A stretch of 64,000 bases of DNA from Psococerastis gibbosa (GCA_963971405.1 OZ020489.1:2046001-2110000), one strand, 5' to 3'; counted from the stretch's first letter, positions 11,421 to 25,004 are shown. Notes: generated by a model not told the origin, from the letters alone. Made by a program: numbers and translations.

Positions 11421-11929
11421 CTGCACGGCATAAGAAAGCGCTGGGTCATGCAGAGTTTCGCGTACCAGAGTATATCTTGCCCACTACAATGTGGGTGGTC
11501 TGCCCCATCTCCCTTAACAAGAACTGAAAGCCTCAGAGTGGCAAAAACTGCTCTCGCAACGGACAGTAGACTTGAAATACATTACTATAGTGTCTAGTGC
11601 CGTATAAGGTTGGGTTGTGCAGGAACTTACTGGTTGTGATAGGTACCTTGGCCAAGGTATTTTTGCCGCCAATTTCCGTAGTGCAACTGCACAGCACTGC
11701 TGCCGCAGCTAAAAGGATGATGATACTGTTCATAATAAAACTGTTGCAATGGACTTTGCATGGCGGTTTATATGCAATGATGACTTCATTAACCCGGATG
11801 ATAATCACCATTAAACATTTATTACAGTATGCATGGGATGCATTGTGGTGTAGTACAATGTCAATCAACATATTTTATGCCTCGTGCATATTATAATAAA
11901 GATAACTTGGTAAAGATATTACGGAAAAG

Positions 11930-12105
11930 CATGGCCGTGCCCAGGGGGGTGGTCCAAGGGGTCCGGACACCCCCCTCCCCGAAATACTTTTTTTTATGTA
12001 AACCTGTAATGTTTGAAGAATTCATCCATTAATTCATTAATAAATTACTTAACATTTTTTTGAACCGCCCCCCCCCCCCCAAATCAAAACCTGAGTACGG
12101 CCTTG
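11930..12105. mobile_element. Possible short hAT-like element
   Basis: CATGGCCGTGCCCAGG at the left end and the complement of CAAGGCCGTACTCAGG at the right end agree at 13 of 16 positions, enclosing a C-rich, A+T-rich 176-bp core with a C run at about 12067-12080. The adjacent 8-mers do not match, so a target duplication is not supported. Confidence 0.4.
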
Positions 12106-14334
12106 TGTGAGAGGCATAAATGATAAAATGATGTCAACACCGGCTTCGACTAGTCGTCATTGTCAAGAAACTAGTAATTGCAATTTTCACATTAAGATTA
12201 TGTGAAGTTATAATTATATTTTATTACATTACATACATGTAAACATTACTGATTACAAATACGATGTTACTGCCAAATCCAACGAGGGTGAATTGCTGAC
12301 AAGCGTTGTATTATTTAATAGGGGCTTAGGGGCTCATGAATTTTTGGATTTCAGGCTATGTTGTACTGTACAGTTGAACTAATGACAGTATTTCGGTCAT
12401 TTCTAACTGGGAAAATGACTGCACTGCACGCACATGGACAATAGCGAGGAATACGGTTTTCACATTGTTAACAATTAAAACTGCAGGATGTTCAGAAAAG
12501 GCTGAATATAAGTGATCTGATGTTCTTTCATGTCCGTATAAATAACCGTCTTGTCAGAAAAAATCCATGTGAATTGCATCATTAAGGAAAGGAGCCTCCC
12601 TGAAGATAGCTTTTTATACACGTGGATAAAAAACGGTTGGAGCGTACCTTAGGCAACGTTAAGTGGAAACATCTAGCGGCTAATCCTTTGGGTGTGCACC
12701 AGGGGCGTAAAGTTGGGGGGGGGGGGTGCACGGTCCAACATGCCCCCACCCCAGCCTTGAGCGTTGTAAGACGTGGTTCATACTTCATGGTCCCCTTTGC
12801 AGCAATATGAATATAAGCATTCCTCTTTTAGCTTTGTAAAATCTACAGCTATACTTTACAACTATTAAAATGCGTAAAACCCTACTGTTTTGCTCTTATA
12901 TTTTCAATTTTTCCTTAAATCCTGCCTGATGCACCGACCATGGCGTCTGGTTGGCTGAATACTAGGATACTCGGACACGAAAAATTAACTAATTAACTAT
13001 CATTCAATCTACACGTGCGAGAAACCACATCATTACACCAATTATCGACAAAATTCCCATTTGACAAGAATCACGAGGCAGGATGGATCTCACATGCCCC
13101 GTCAGCTGATTATGTAGGAAAGTTAGCGGCTAATGCTGTTGCTGCTACGTAACCTAGTGGCTTAATGACTCAAAATTATTTGTTAAACTTTATGCAAAAA
13201 TGGATTATTTATCCCCAAAATTTTGCCCCACCTTCGAAGCGTGTGTAGTTCGCCTGTTCGGAAATACATCTCTAATTCACACACCAGCTGAGCTCAAGGG
13301 CGAAGAATTAGAAAACACCCATTATAAGTTGACTTCACACTACTAAAAGGAGCTAGCGAACGCACCGTCAATCTCAGTTTCCCATGGATGACAGGTACGT
13401 GGGTGCTTTGGGGATAGGGTGGATCTTCTTACAAGATATCTTTGTGTATGGGAAACCATCATTCCCCTCTATTCTCGGCGTGCATGCAAGTTGCAACACG
13501 GGTATTTTCATAATACCTAACAAAATGCTCGATTCACCAAAATAGCCGTGTAGAGAATGGCTAAGTGAATAAACAATAATATACACATATACTACAATTC
13601 ATACCTATTGTGCATTTGTACAGTATCACCTATACCGCCAAATATAGGTGACAGTCTCTTAATAGTTAATGACCCAAAATTAACCGAAAACTCCGCATAA
13701 AAAAAAATAGTAATCAGCACTGGAAAACAAAGTTGATGACAGCTAAACCAGCAGCAGGAGCAACAGCTATCCAGCAGAAAATCTCTGTCGCGCCATCGTT
13801 ACATCTCGGCTTGTTAAACCACTCATTAGAAACTTTCTCCGTTTCCACAGGAAATTGCAACTGTCAAAAACTTCTCAGTGGGCCCTCGTATCTACAAATC
13901 TTTACTTTTTATTTCAGGCAGTATTTCGTGACCTTCGTGTGGGGCTGATTGACTAAGGGGTTGCCCTTCACCCTTATTTCCCCTCCCCCCACTTTTAAAA
14001 CTTTCCTGATTGATGAACCTTTTTCATCAAGAGAGGCCTCTGTTTGCGTAAGTTATTCCATTTTTGTTATTTTTTTTTTGAGAGTAAGAGTCATGATGAT
14101 TTGTAAATATGGTTAAAATCCTTTTAGTTGGAGGAATAATGGTTACTAGAATTCATAAAGAAATCGGGTTAATATTATTTTCCATTATTTTGTTTCTGAA
14201 ACATTGTTCTTATTATAGCTCAGTTTGAATTTATTTCATCTTCCTTCCTTCCTAATATGCATATATACGCTGCTGTAATATAAGAACAATTGCCTACTTG
14301 AGTAATTACACAAAAAAATAAATCATCAAAGAAA
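12106..14334. other. Non-coding; one G run and a lone hAT-like end
   Basis: A string CAGGGGCGTAAAGTTGG followed by a G run at about 12715-12727 resembles a hAT terminus without a partner. No coding sequence, tRNA or other element recognised in the remainder. Confidence 0.5.
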
Positions 14335-14400
14335 ATGCTAACCCGGTGGCACTCGATCCTACGACCTATGCCTTACCGGCGCATATGGATTGAAACACTT
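14335..14400 (-). mobile_element. Possible tRNA-derived SINE fragment
   Basis: Read on the minus strand, a GCGCCGGTAAGGCATAGG segment is followed by GGATCGAGTGCC, close to a Pol III B box, and then by ACCGGGTTAGC. This is the layout of a decayed tRNA-like SINE head, but only this short part is left and it is unlike the four SINEs at 22.6, 27.5, 29.5 and 32.5 kb. Confidence 0.3.
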
Positions 14401-16525
14401 TCAGCGCCTTCAAATAGTCAACCTGTCTCAATATTTTCAAAATTAGACTAAACTTGATTCTCGATAGGGGGCGTAGTTTCAGCTACCCTCTATCCGACGT
14501 ATCATCCTTTTATTCTTAGTTTCAATTGTAATTATATATTAATATATAAAAATTTATAATAATAAAGTACAGTGTAATTGAAGCCTAGGATATACGTACT
14601 CAAATTCCTTATACGTCCGACGCCTCCGAGACACCAGAAAGAGCCAACATTCCAAAAACCTTATTGATGCAATTTCACCGTGCGGTGAACTAAAGAAGTA
14701 TATAAAGTTGCAAAAACAGTAAAACTAATAGTCGCAGTCGCTATGAGATACTTTCACCAGATTAAGCAAGACACATTGACTCTAAGTAGCCCCATAAACC
14801 AGAATATCCAGCCTAATGACCATAAACTTGAATCGGATCATAAAAAAGTGATATAAATTTTAGAAAAATGGAAAATTGATCTTGTAATTCGCGCCACAAC
14901 TCGGCCCCGCCGGAGTTATAAAGATGAGAGAACGGACATTTGCCAATTTTCCATTTTCGCCATAATTTTCCAGCACCAGCGCCAATGTATTTCATCTTGC
15001 TTACTGACACGGCGACTTTCGACCAATTGACAATCTATAGAAATCAATAATAGCTGACCTCCCTCTGATTGGTTGAGGTTGATGTGATTTTTCCTATTCG
15101 AAAGTTGTCCGTTAGAGAAGCCTGCGCGGCGCCAATCCCTTGTGCACAGAACAAGTACCTTTTTCATTTCAGTCCTGAATTTCCTATGTTCATTGAAATT
15201 CAATATATCCTGTAATATAACCAAATGTAAAGAAACTTTTAAATAATAAATAATAGCAAAAACTCATAAGCACATAGCTGAGTAATAATAATGTTTTAAG
15301 TGTCTTTTAACTTAGCTTTAAAAGCTTATGTAATGGCCGGAAAGTTGGAGGTGATGGCTGTCGGAAGCTGACGTCTCAATTTGGTTCGAGCAGTATAGGT
15401 TGGCGGCAAATAGTAAATGTCCGTTCTCTCTCCTACGGACCTATAGCCCCCCAGTAATAATTGCTACCAAAAGATATGCTGTTAGCCTTTATTAATGAGC
15501 CTTAGTCGTCCCGTTCACGCAACAGTTCAATTTGAGGTCGATGACTGTCCAAAATGTCATTTCTAATCCCCCATTTTATCTCCGGGTGAATCCTTAGCCT
15601 TAGAAGACTTCTTACAGCACTTGCAAACGCTGACATCCGTAAGTTTATCTGAGCTGCAGTGGGAATTTTCTTGGCTTTTCCGCAAAGCCTATCACCCATG
15701 CTTAGATTGGGCCGAGTCGAGTTTGTTTCTCGGCTGTGATCAGCTTGCCTAATGACGTATGAAATAAGGTAAAGTCAATTTTAGTTAAAGTACCGTTTTA
15801 AATGCATTATAATTCGTAACGCTGTCTGCACTTGATTTTTCTTGGTTGTTCAGTGTGTGTGAAGTTTTGAAATTATATGCAAGCTTAGGTGGGGGAGGGG
15901 GAGAGGCAGCCCGTGAAGCGAAGCAAAGTATGGCTGCCTATTCCTTCTCACTGAAAAATATTCTAATACATAATAATGTATTATTATGCAATAATATACT
16001 ATAGAACCCCTGGTAGGCTATAACATGGAATTGAATATAGCCTATCTGTATAGTATACAATAGCCTATTTTATGAGCGCTTAGGATCACTTTGCTCTCTG
16101 ACGCCTTAAATCCCAAAAACTGCTGTTGGTGTAACAGTAGATAATAACGGCCACATTAAAGTTGGGTGTGACATCGATCTAGTATATGATAGTGGGAAAT
16201 ACGCCCCCCAGGGCCTGCCAACCCCTATTAGCCCCCTCGCCCCCCCCCCTCCCCCTGGCACGTCAATCGCTAAAGAACAGGAGATTGCAGAGATTGCGTG
16301 GGTTTGCCGCCAAATTACATTTTCCAATTAGCATTCCCATTTCCGACGCACTTACACTTCATTTCATAGCTCACAACTCTTCAAAATTCTTTTGGACTGC
16401 TCGCACCACCATATTTGACTCTGACAGCTCAATGTGAATATGAGCACGAGCAAACTAGTTTAAATGCGATTCAAACAACCGCAAACCAGAATCAATGAAT
16501 TTTTAAATGGTTAAAAAAAATCACG
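14401..16525. other. Non-coding; one open frame of unknown value
   Basis: A 65-codon frame on the minus strand at 15502-15699 (MGDRLCGKAKKIPTAAQINL at its start) has coding-like composition but no recognisable domain or splice context. It may equally be a chance frame in a conserved non-coding block. A purine-rich patch lies at about 15891-15905. Confidence 0.4.
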
Positions 16526-18314
16526 AGAACCGGTCCGAGTTTACTCGAACATGCTTTCCAATTTATCAATTAGTATAGATAGAGAAAATGATTACTTTCA
16601 TGGTAAATAATTTTCCTATAGTTAAATTTCGGACATCTCGGGGGGGGGGGGGGGGGTGTCCACCAGACGTCACTGGAGGTGAAGTAAATTCTAGATAGGT
16701 TAGACCAACACATTACCAAACAGCAATAATGGCAGGGCACGCAATGCATTTGAGCGTGAATTTTCATTTTTTCAAAAATATTTTTTTTTGCACAAACCAA
16801 ATAGTTTTTTTGGAAAGCAACCTGTCCGGTTTCGTTACTCAATCTAACGTCTGAAACATGCCTGAAGGTAAAAGTCATCGATAGAAAGGTTTCGCAGAAA
16901 AATTATTTTTTAGTCATTTTACATTAAAAATTAGTTATTTTTATTTTTTACCCCCAGAAGCAAACTATCAAGGGGCCAGCGACCCCCCGAATTTTGTTAA
17001 CATTAATAACGACTACAATATATGTGAATTTAAAAGAAATCGTTGGAGTCGTTTTTGAGAAATAATTTTTTAGACGTTTTTTTGGAGTTTTTTGAGAATA
17101 AAACCCCCCAAATTGAGTTAGCCCAAAATAAAATAAAACGGTCACGAGGCATGATTTTGTGAACCTACATGCAAACTTTCATCAAAATCGGCCGAGTAGT
17201 TGGCCCGGAAATCGATGAACAGACAGACAGACAGACAGAGCGACAGACAGACATTTCGTAAAAACCACTTTTTTGGGTTCCTGGGACCTCAAAACGTATA
17301 ATTCCGTTGAAATCTCGGAATCGGAAATTTCGACCATCACGTACGTATAAATTGGAAAGCAAAAATATACTGAAAATCAAGCCCTGACCACAAACGAAAA
17401 TACGCAGAAACCAATATAATTTAAGTAATAGGCCAATGGGCATGTCATGTTTTTTTACTTTCCAATTTATACGTAGTATAAGGAAAGCTTTGTGATGGTC
17501 GAAATCGTCGATTCTGTTTTCACGTTTTGAGGTCCCAGGAACCTAAAAAAGTGTTTTTTTTTTACGAAATGTCCGTCTGTCGCTTTGTATGTCTTTGTCT
17601 GTCTGTCTGTCTGTTCATCGATTTCCGGGCCAACTACTCGGCCGATGTTGATGAAATTTGGTATGTAGGTTCACAAAAATCATACCTTGAGATCATTTTT
17701 TTTTGGGGGGCTTACTTAATGTGGGGGGGCTTTATTCTCAAAAAACTCCAAAAAAACATCTAAAAAAATTACTTCTCAAAAATGGCTCCTACGATTTCTT
17801 TAAAATTCACATATATTGTAGTTGTTATTAATGTTATCAAAATTCGGGGGTTGCTTGCCCCTTGATATAAAATAAAAATATAAATAAAAAATAACTCAGT
17901 TTTCATGAAGAATGAGTAAAAAATAATTTTTCTGTGAAACTTTTCTATCGATGATTTCTACCTTCAGGTATGTCTTAGGTGTTCAATAGGATATCAAAAA
18001 CGGACAGGTTGCATTCCCAAAAAAATATTTCCTTCTGGACAAATTTTTTTTTTTAGAAATTATGGAAAATTCCCGCTCCAATACATTACGTGCCATGTGC
18101 CATTGTTACTACTGTTACAATATATTGGTCCGTTCGTTCCAGAATATGCAATTGAGTTTTAAGGGGTTTTTAATATATATTGAGGTGAACCCCCCCACCC
18201 CTCTCAGGATCTGAAATTTAACCATAGGGAAATTATTTCTTATAAAATTACGCATGGCAATATCCACTAAATTATAAACTGGAAAGCATGTTCGAGTAAA
18301 ATCGGACCGGTTCT
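16526..18314. repeat. 1.79-kb palindrome of two inverted 850-bp units
   Basis: The left arm (16526-17365) begins AGAACCGGTCCGAG and the right arm (about 17450-18314) ends with its complement. Both arms carry the same landmarks in mirror order: ACTCGAACATGCTTTCCA, a G or C run, ACCCCCAGAAGCAAACTATC (decayed in the right arm), a GTTGGAG-(or complement) segment, GACA repeats (17219-17253; complement about 17573-17613) and ATAAATTGGAAAGC. The unpaired centre is about 85 bp. The left arm lacks about 20 bp next to the centre that the 46-kb and 51.6-kb copies keep. Each unit starts and ends near GCTTTCCAATTTAT and its complement. No protein is encoded. It would form a very large hairpin as single strand. 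Confidence 0.8.
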
Positions 18315-21219
18315 TTAATCTATATACAATGAATCTTGATTTAAATTTGGTTGAGGACTAGTGAATATAGGTCTACACAGGTCCGAACATGTACGATTGT
18401 AAGACACACACGGAAGGGACGGATATGAAACCTCTCGGTCTCGGACACCTTATCGACAATCACTTCTTACCGATTGATCAAGCTTGATAACCGGCAAATG
18501 TGTCGGTCCCGACGAAAACGGTTGTTGTCTTTAGCCGACAATCTCTGGCAATGTTGTACATACCTACTTACGAGTAGTATTTACTAGTCAACGCCTATTC
18601 ATGACTGGTGAGTCATTTGGTGATATTGGTGACGATGAATCGGGTGATTTACCATAAGTTCGCCACCAACCAGCAAATACGTCATGCTGTACATTAGTCG
18701 CTTCGAATGTTCTACATCAATGAGTTATACAGTATTGCACAAATGTTTTCTATTATATATTTCAAAACAAAATAAATAAATTAATCAATCGTTTATTCTT
18801 AAACTCAAAGTACATTTGGTATGCGGTATGCCAGCAATTAAGTTATTAAAACAAAAATTTAAAACTTCAACGAAATCTCAATTTCAATTCCTAAAAAGAC
18901 CTTAAGGTTTCACAGCAAATGGTTAAGTAATACCAAACTAAAAATATACATTCAAATTTCTTCATAACTTTTCCTCTGGTTCAGCCATAAAAGAACATTC
19001 AATCAACCATAACTTTCGTATCGGAAGCAATCATCTTATAATCTTCAACCTATCTCACCTGGAAGTTGGATAAAGGGGAACGTAAGAAGACAACAGTTGC
19101 CAAAACTTATCCAAGGAAAAATTATCTTTTTCAATGGAAAAAGGCCCGTCTTGGATGATTTCCTATCTAAATTAATAGTGTGGCAGCCGAGTTGGAATGA
19201 CTTTTAAAATGTAGTAAACCTTCTTATTGGTTCGTTTTTAGTGAGAAAGGTTATTTCCTATCGTCCTTTTCAGGAACATGGTCTCTCTCTTCTCGGAATT
19301 ATTCATTTCTGGAACAAAGTTGGTAGAAAGTAGTTGAAGTTTATTCCAGTGAATGGATGCATATATCTCTTGCAATGATATCGTGTTTGAGAGAGAAGAA
19401 GCTTCTTTTCATTTCTTATTCTCAACATTCAATAGATATTTATTCTCAAGATGAATGGCGTTTGATAACTTTGTCAGACGAACCGATGTGCTACCTACCA
19501 TTTCAGGCTACTTGGAAAGGTAACCTGGAGGGTAGACATAATGAAATTGACAATCATTCGGAAATCTGACAAGTATCAAGGCCGCAGCCAAGGTTCATGG
19601 GGGTTCAAACAGAAATGAAATGGCTTGGAACTGCAATAGATAGAATCGGAAAAATGAGAACTACTATGTAATATGCAATTAAATTTCTGTGGCTTAGCAG
19701 TGAAAGTCCATCTTACTATTGCATAATTTTATTTTCTGTAGGGCCACAGCACTGTACCTATCGCATTAATAGTAGTCATTTAAAGTTCATGTACCTACAC
19801 AAATATAAAGTTTGTGAATGATTTTATTATTATTTGTTTAATTACTTTCTCATCATTTTGCCACCCCTCGGGTTGTGTCGCCCTGAAGCGCCTGCATCAA
19901 TAGCTTCCTTGCGTGCATAAATGACGATCTTAAGAGTTTTAACTTCCTAATTAAGTCTAGTCTCATTAGTACCCTTTATAATATTGATTGTCGCCAACTC
20001 TACAAGATCAAGGCCGAAGTTAGGAGAGCTTAAGGATATAGACTACTTACTACTTACTAACTAAATAAATTTTAAACCCCGTATTTCGCTAATGCGTGAC
20101 TAAACTAGGTGTGAGGCGGTGTGACCAACCGATTTAAAACGCAAATATATACCTAATAAGTTAAGCAAAATAGGACATTTCGGAAAGCCACGTGGAACTT
20201 CTTCTTGAAGCAATTATGGGCTCACCCCTTCTTTTATACTCTGCTTTATTTTGTAGTAAAGTGGAAGACTTGAGCAGTATCCATAGGATTTCACAATCCA
20301 TAATAAGCTTACCGACACAGGGTGGGAGCGGCAAATTTTTTCAAGTTACTTCCTATAAAATTTAATTTACTTTACGCAGCTTTATTGGAGGTATTAACAG
20401 CTTATCCCCGATAATAGTATAGAGTCTAGGCTGTTAGATTTCATTGAATGTACTTTGTAACGACTCGTATTACGGAAAGGGAATAAAAAAATGGATAAAA
20501 AGGCTGCAAAGTCCACCGGGGAAATAGGTTTCTTTGAGCGGAGCGGATGAGCACACACGTCCGCCATTCACTACGAGTTGTCTCCTATTAAATTCGAAAA
20601 GAAATAATTGAAAAGCCTTTTCCAATACGTGCACGACTATTATAATGGCTCCCCCCCCCCCACATTTTCTCTGCTGGTAAAACCTGATATTATTTTCACT
20701 TTGACGATTAATCCTATTACTAGTGGGCCCGAGCGAATATTTCGAGAATATTGCAGCAACTGTGCGCACGTTAATGCAGCGTTAATTTAAAAAGCTATTT
20801 AATTGTAATTGAAGTATTTAAACGGGAGTAAAAAGGTAAATATGTTTCGCGCATTCCAGGTGTTCTAGGGAAAGTGTAGATACCCCATATGCGAAGCTTG
20901 GTGCCGGTGTGTGACTTATAGCCGCATCAGTGGAATAAACATAAACATAAACACTGACCAAAGAACAGTCCGAAACTTCAAAATTACTAACTTAATACCG
21001 CACATTAATATAGTCGAACTTTTGCACAAAAGTATTTTTTTGTAATATTGTTATTCTCTCTGGAAAAAAACAGTGTTTTTAATTATTCGTTTAATTATTA
21101 ATTGTTTTCAATCAATTTGTTTTATTTCCTCAAAAATCCTGGGGGGCACTTGACAAGTACCTAGGGGGCTAAGTCCCCCCCCCCCCTGACCCCCATAATT
21201 ACGCCAATGATTAGCACAT
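18315..21219. other. Non-coding; C runs near the end
   Basis: No coding or RNA feature recognised. C runs occur at about 20650-20660 and 21174-21186, the latter next to a lone hAT-like end (complement of CATTGGCGTAATTATGGGGG) at about 21188-21208 with no partner seen. Confidence 0.5.
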
Positions 21220-21440
21220 GTGTATAGAATAAGTCACCAGAGGACAAGAAGGGATAGAATTAGGAATGAAATGATGAGAATTGAATTCGGGGAGGAGGAG
21301 CCATTGGTGGAGAGACTAGTGAGAAGAGGAGACGGCAATGGTTCGGACACGCATGCAGAGGACAACAGTTGGACGAAGAAAGGCTGCAACGGGAATTATG
21401 GTCAACACGAAGACCAGATATAGGAGGCTCGGATTAGTAC
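21220..21440 (+). pseudogene. LINE reverse transcriptase C-terminal fragment
   Basis: The frame beginning SHQRTRRDRIRNEMMR continues EEPLVERLVRR and then, one base out of frame, RQWFGHACRGQQLDEERLQR. R-I-R-N-E, E-P-L-x-x-R and W-F-G-H are common in the region after the palm/thumb of non-LTR retrotransposon reverse transcriptases. The copy is frame-shifted and carries neither the catalytic core nor a clear 3' tail. It is a different family from the fragments at 7.5, 8.3 and 54 kb. Confidence 0.5.
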
Positions 21441-22634
21441 CACAGCATTTGTTGAATCATCAGAAAAGGAGGGACAGGAGGGAGAGTCGCGGAGGCTCAC
21501 ATATCACACTCATGTTTGATGCTGATGATGGGTATAGCCCGGGACCAATGCATTGGCAAACATGTGCCAACTCACTGCTACTTGTTGATGGAACGTTTAT
21601 GTGTCAGCAATCCAAACCATTATCCCCCTGATGCTGCGAACTGTGTTTTCAATGGCCATATACGATATATAGATATGTTAGAGTTTAGAAACAGCCTGTC
21701 ACAACACGCAAAATTGGCAAAAGTGAGTATAACTAGGGGGGGGGGGTGAATAATCCCACGAACTATTAAATGAAAGCCTACCAAGGAATAAATTACGCGG
21801 ACACGTGTCAATTGCTTACATAGAAACCTACTGTATCTAAATCGAAGCCTAACTCAAACAATTATTTTATTCGCTGGTAAAAGGAAGAAGTCTAAACGCT
21901 CTACGGAGAACAAGTACGAGATATAGTCAGCAAATCAATGGGGCATTGGAGATTAGAAACACAATGCAGCGTCCGGACCATGTGGGGCTCCCCCCCCCCC
22001 CCCCCCTGGGGAAATCAGGTGGTCTGCGGGCCAGGCTCGACCTGCCTAGGCTGCCTGACCTTTTAGAAATTTCGCCCAGCAGCCCATCTCTTTCTAGTTT
22101 CTTCTCTTTACTAAGTTACTTTTAAGTATGTACCTTATGTAAAGGTAAGTCCTTTCTTTAGTAATGCTCGCTTATACATTTTAGTAGGGTTTATGTATTT
22201 TACTTGCCTTACCTAGGTGGCACTTAGGAGTCTACCTGAGTGGAAAAACCTTAAAAGTGTAAAAAATCCAATTTCACAGGAAATATAGCTATACATCGCT
22301 GAGATGTAAAAATAGTGTAATACCGTAAAAGAACGGTTCCTCAACATTTTGAGGATAATTAATGAACTTGATTGGTAAATAATAACACCCAGAGTGAATT
22401 TCAAGTGAACGGAGTTCTGACACTGAGGCCAATAATTGGCGTTATAGGATTCTACCATACACACTGATAGCAGTGATGTACTGTAGAGTAATATTTCTTC
22501 TAATGGATATGGCATTTATTATAGATGTTCCATTGATACTTTCTGTGTAATTGGATTTTTTTGAAGAAAAAAAAAAAAAAACTGACAGTGGGCAGGAGGT
22601 TCAGATTGCCTTCTTAGGTAGGTATTGATATACA
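21441..22634. other. Non-coding; G and C runs
   Basis: G run at about 21736-21747, 17-nt C run at 21990-22006 and an A run at about 22566-22580. Nothing else recognised. Confidence 0.5.
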
Positions 22635-22835
22635 AGGTAGTGGTGCGGACTCTGACTTTCACATAAAAGGTTATTGGTTCGAGTCCCACCCTTTCTAGAT
22701 TTTCTGGCCATGCTTCGGAGGGCATGTAAAGCATGTGGTCCCGGGTTTTCCTAGTTGAGTGTAAGAGAGGGCTTTATAGCCGTAACTCCGCTAAGTAGGC
22801 TGAGTATTAGAACAAAAAGTCATTATTATTTAATT
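22635..22835 (+). mobile_element. tRNA-derived SINE, copy 1
   Basis: A Pol III B box GGTTCGAGTCC is at 22676-22686, preceded by a tRNA-like half with a CTTTCAC loop, the loop of tRNA-Glu(UUC). The body carries CCATGCTTCGGAGGGCATGT and GGTCCCGGG, then CTAGTTGAGTGTAAG and an A/T-rich tail with ATT repeats. Copies at 27.5 kb (minus) and 29.5 kb share both halves; the copy at 32.5 kb shares only head and centre. Confidence 0.75.
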
Positions 22836-24622
22836 ATTTATTGACATACACACTGCATACGCACTTCCATCTGAAAAATTGTCACCCACAAATGATATCC
22901 TACCTTTTAATGAGCATGTATAGTAGTTTAGTACGTTAAGAATTTCAAATATATGGGTCATGAAAGAGGGTCTTCTACCAGTCGTCAGGCCTATAGTCTG
23001 AATGGGTTGTCGTACAATGGTGAATTTTTGCTTACCCGAGAGCTGACCTCGCTTTGCGATATTATTATTTTCGAACTCGAGTAAAGTAACAAAGGAAAAA
23101 AGACACCAAATAATAAAAATCGAGTTCCTAGAAAATCAATCAACCCACCCCCCGCACTAAAAGGTTCGTCTCTAAGAGGCATCAAAAAAAGGGGAGAAAA
23201 GAGGTTAAAGTAGATTTTTCCTCGAATTATGGCAAAGGAATGGAGCTGTCATGGGAATAATATGATATATGAAAACCAAATTGGAAACACATCTTGCGAT
23301 TAATCAGGCGGGGCCGGGGGCGGGGCAAGGGTGATTAATGTGCCTTGTCGCGCCATGTGTGACCCCTAATTAATAGACAGACTTTTTGCACCCCTGATGG
23401 ACCATCTGATGGATCGACAGCACATACTGCGTCATATTGTTTCGAGACTTGCGAATTTATATTCATACGAGCAATGCATATTACAAATGATTGTTTAACC
23501 TCATAAGTTAGGTCCATAGACATAGTAAAACTATAGACTCATCGTAAACATTCGGGTTGAAGCCGCTTGACTTCGGCTATTTCCGTAGTATAGGACCAGA
23601 TTGAGCCTTTTTCCATTTGATACCATGTTAACATTTTATTTTTTATTTGATTATTTAAAGATTATTTAGAACGGAAAATCGTGCCGGCTAACCAGCAATA
23701 TTTTTATGCAGAACTTGGAGTACTTTTAATTTACATTTTAAACAATATTTTTAGCAATGTTTGCCTACTTTTAGATAAAAATAAATTTTTTTAATGCAGA
23801 TCTTTCAATACTTTGAATTTAAATTTTAAACAATATATATAATAAATGTAAATAATAAATATAATTATATATGAAACAACTAAGAAAACTATAAAGAAAA
23901 CATATAATAAAACTATTACATTTGAATTTCCCGCCAAAATGCAATTATGAGGGGGCGTGGTCGTGGCTTCAGTCCTCCAGCACAGCCGAAATACGACATG
24001 GTGGCTCCATAGTTTTATTAGCTCCATGGTTAGGTCTGAGGCCTGATGGCTGATATAGCCCATTTACGTATTCTGCGCGCATTTCAGGTTATGCCCTTGT
24101 CGCATACACTTGCCAATTCTTAACATAATTTTTTGAACTAATGCACCAATTAGCTGGACTCAATAGGAAAGTGAGGGAAAATCAAGTTCACTTCACAATA
24201 TGGGAAGGCGTTTCCAAGCCTTTCCCAGTTTCTCTTAAAACTTAAAAGACATAATAGCGTATGCCCTTTTTGGGTCAAAGTGGAGCTTCTTACTTTTCCA
24301 CTAATTCATTTATCATTTCACTAAGTATAGGAAACGAGTATGCCCCTCTATTCTCCATGTGTATGCAGCAAGGGCAGATTATTTCATATCATGAAATTAA
24401 CCCAGAATACTGAAACCGACTATGGGCTTCTACACGTTTTGACTAAAAGGAAAAAAAGTTCCACCTTCTTTACATTGACATTTATTGGAAATTTGTCTCT
24501 CAGTCTGGCTAAGCTACCTCCTGGGGAAGAGAACTGCGGTCCCTTTTCTGTTAACGTAGTTTTTATCTACTATTAATTTCTTATTATTCCAGTGGATAAT
24601 TATTGTACACTCCTTCAACACT
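22836..24622. other. Non-coding, nothing recognised
   Basis: The part about 23280-23530 is G+C-richer and unique, with open frames up to 62 codons but no domain. 23640-23890 is very A+T-rich. No RNA or repeat structure identified. Confidence 0.5.
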
Positions 24623-24630
24623 GTCTAAAG

Positions 24631-25004
24631 CAGGGGTTCTCAAACTTTTTTCGTCGAGGACCCCTAAATTATATAAAATTGCATTCTAACTAACACTAAA
24701 TTCTACATTGCAATTTCTACTTGTTTATTTCATGTTAAGTTGAATCTTAGTGTGACAAATGGTGTTGCTTCGTTTTTTCTGCCACCTACAAAGGAACACC
24801 TAGGTCAATGCATTCTCCCATTGGTCTAGCGAACTATTCTATTTAATATCGTTGGTTCCCGCCAATTTATATTATATATCTTTGGTTCCCACCAATCTTG
24901 ATAAATTGAAAAAAACTAGTCATTCAAGTCAATTCTATCTAGTGTATTTAACTGGCAGACGAGACCACGCCGCGACATTTTTCGCGATTTTTTGAGAACC
25001 CCTG
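24631..25004. mobile_element. Non-autonomous hAT element, 374 bp
   Basis: Terminal inverted repeat CAGGGGTTCTCAAA at the left and its complement at the right, of the Charlie-like hAT type. The flanking 8-mers are GTCTAAAG (24623-24630) and GTCTAAAA (25005-25012), 7 of 8 identical, consistent with the 8-bp target duplication of hAT transposases. The interior codes for nothing recognisable. Confidence 0.8.
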
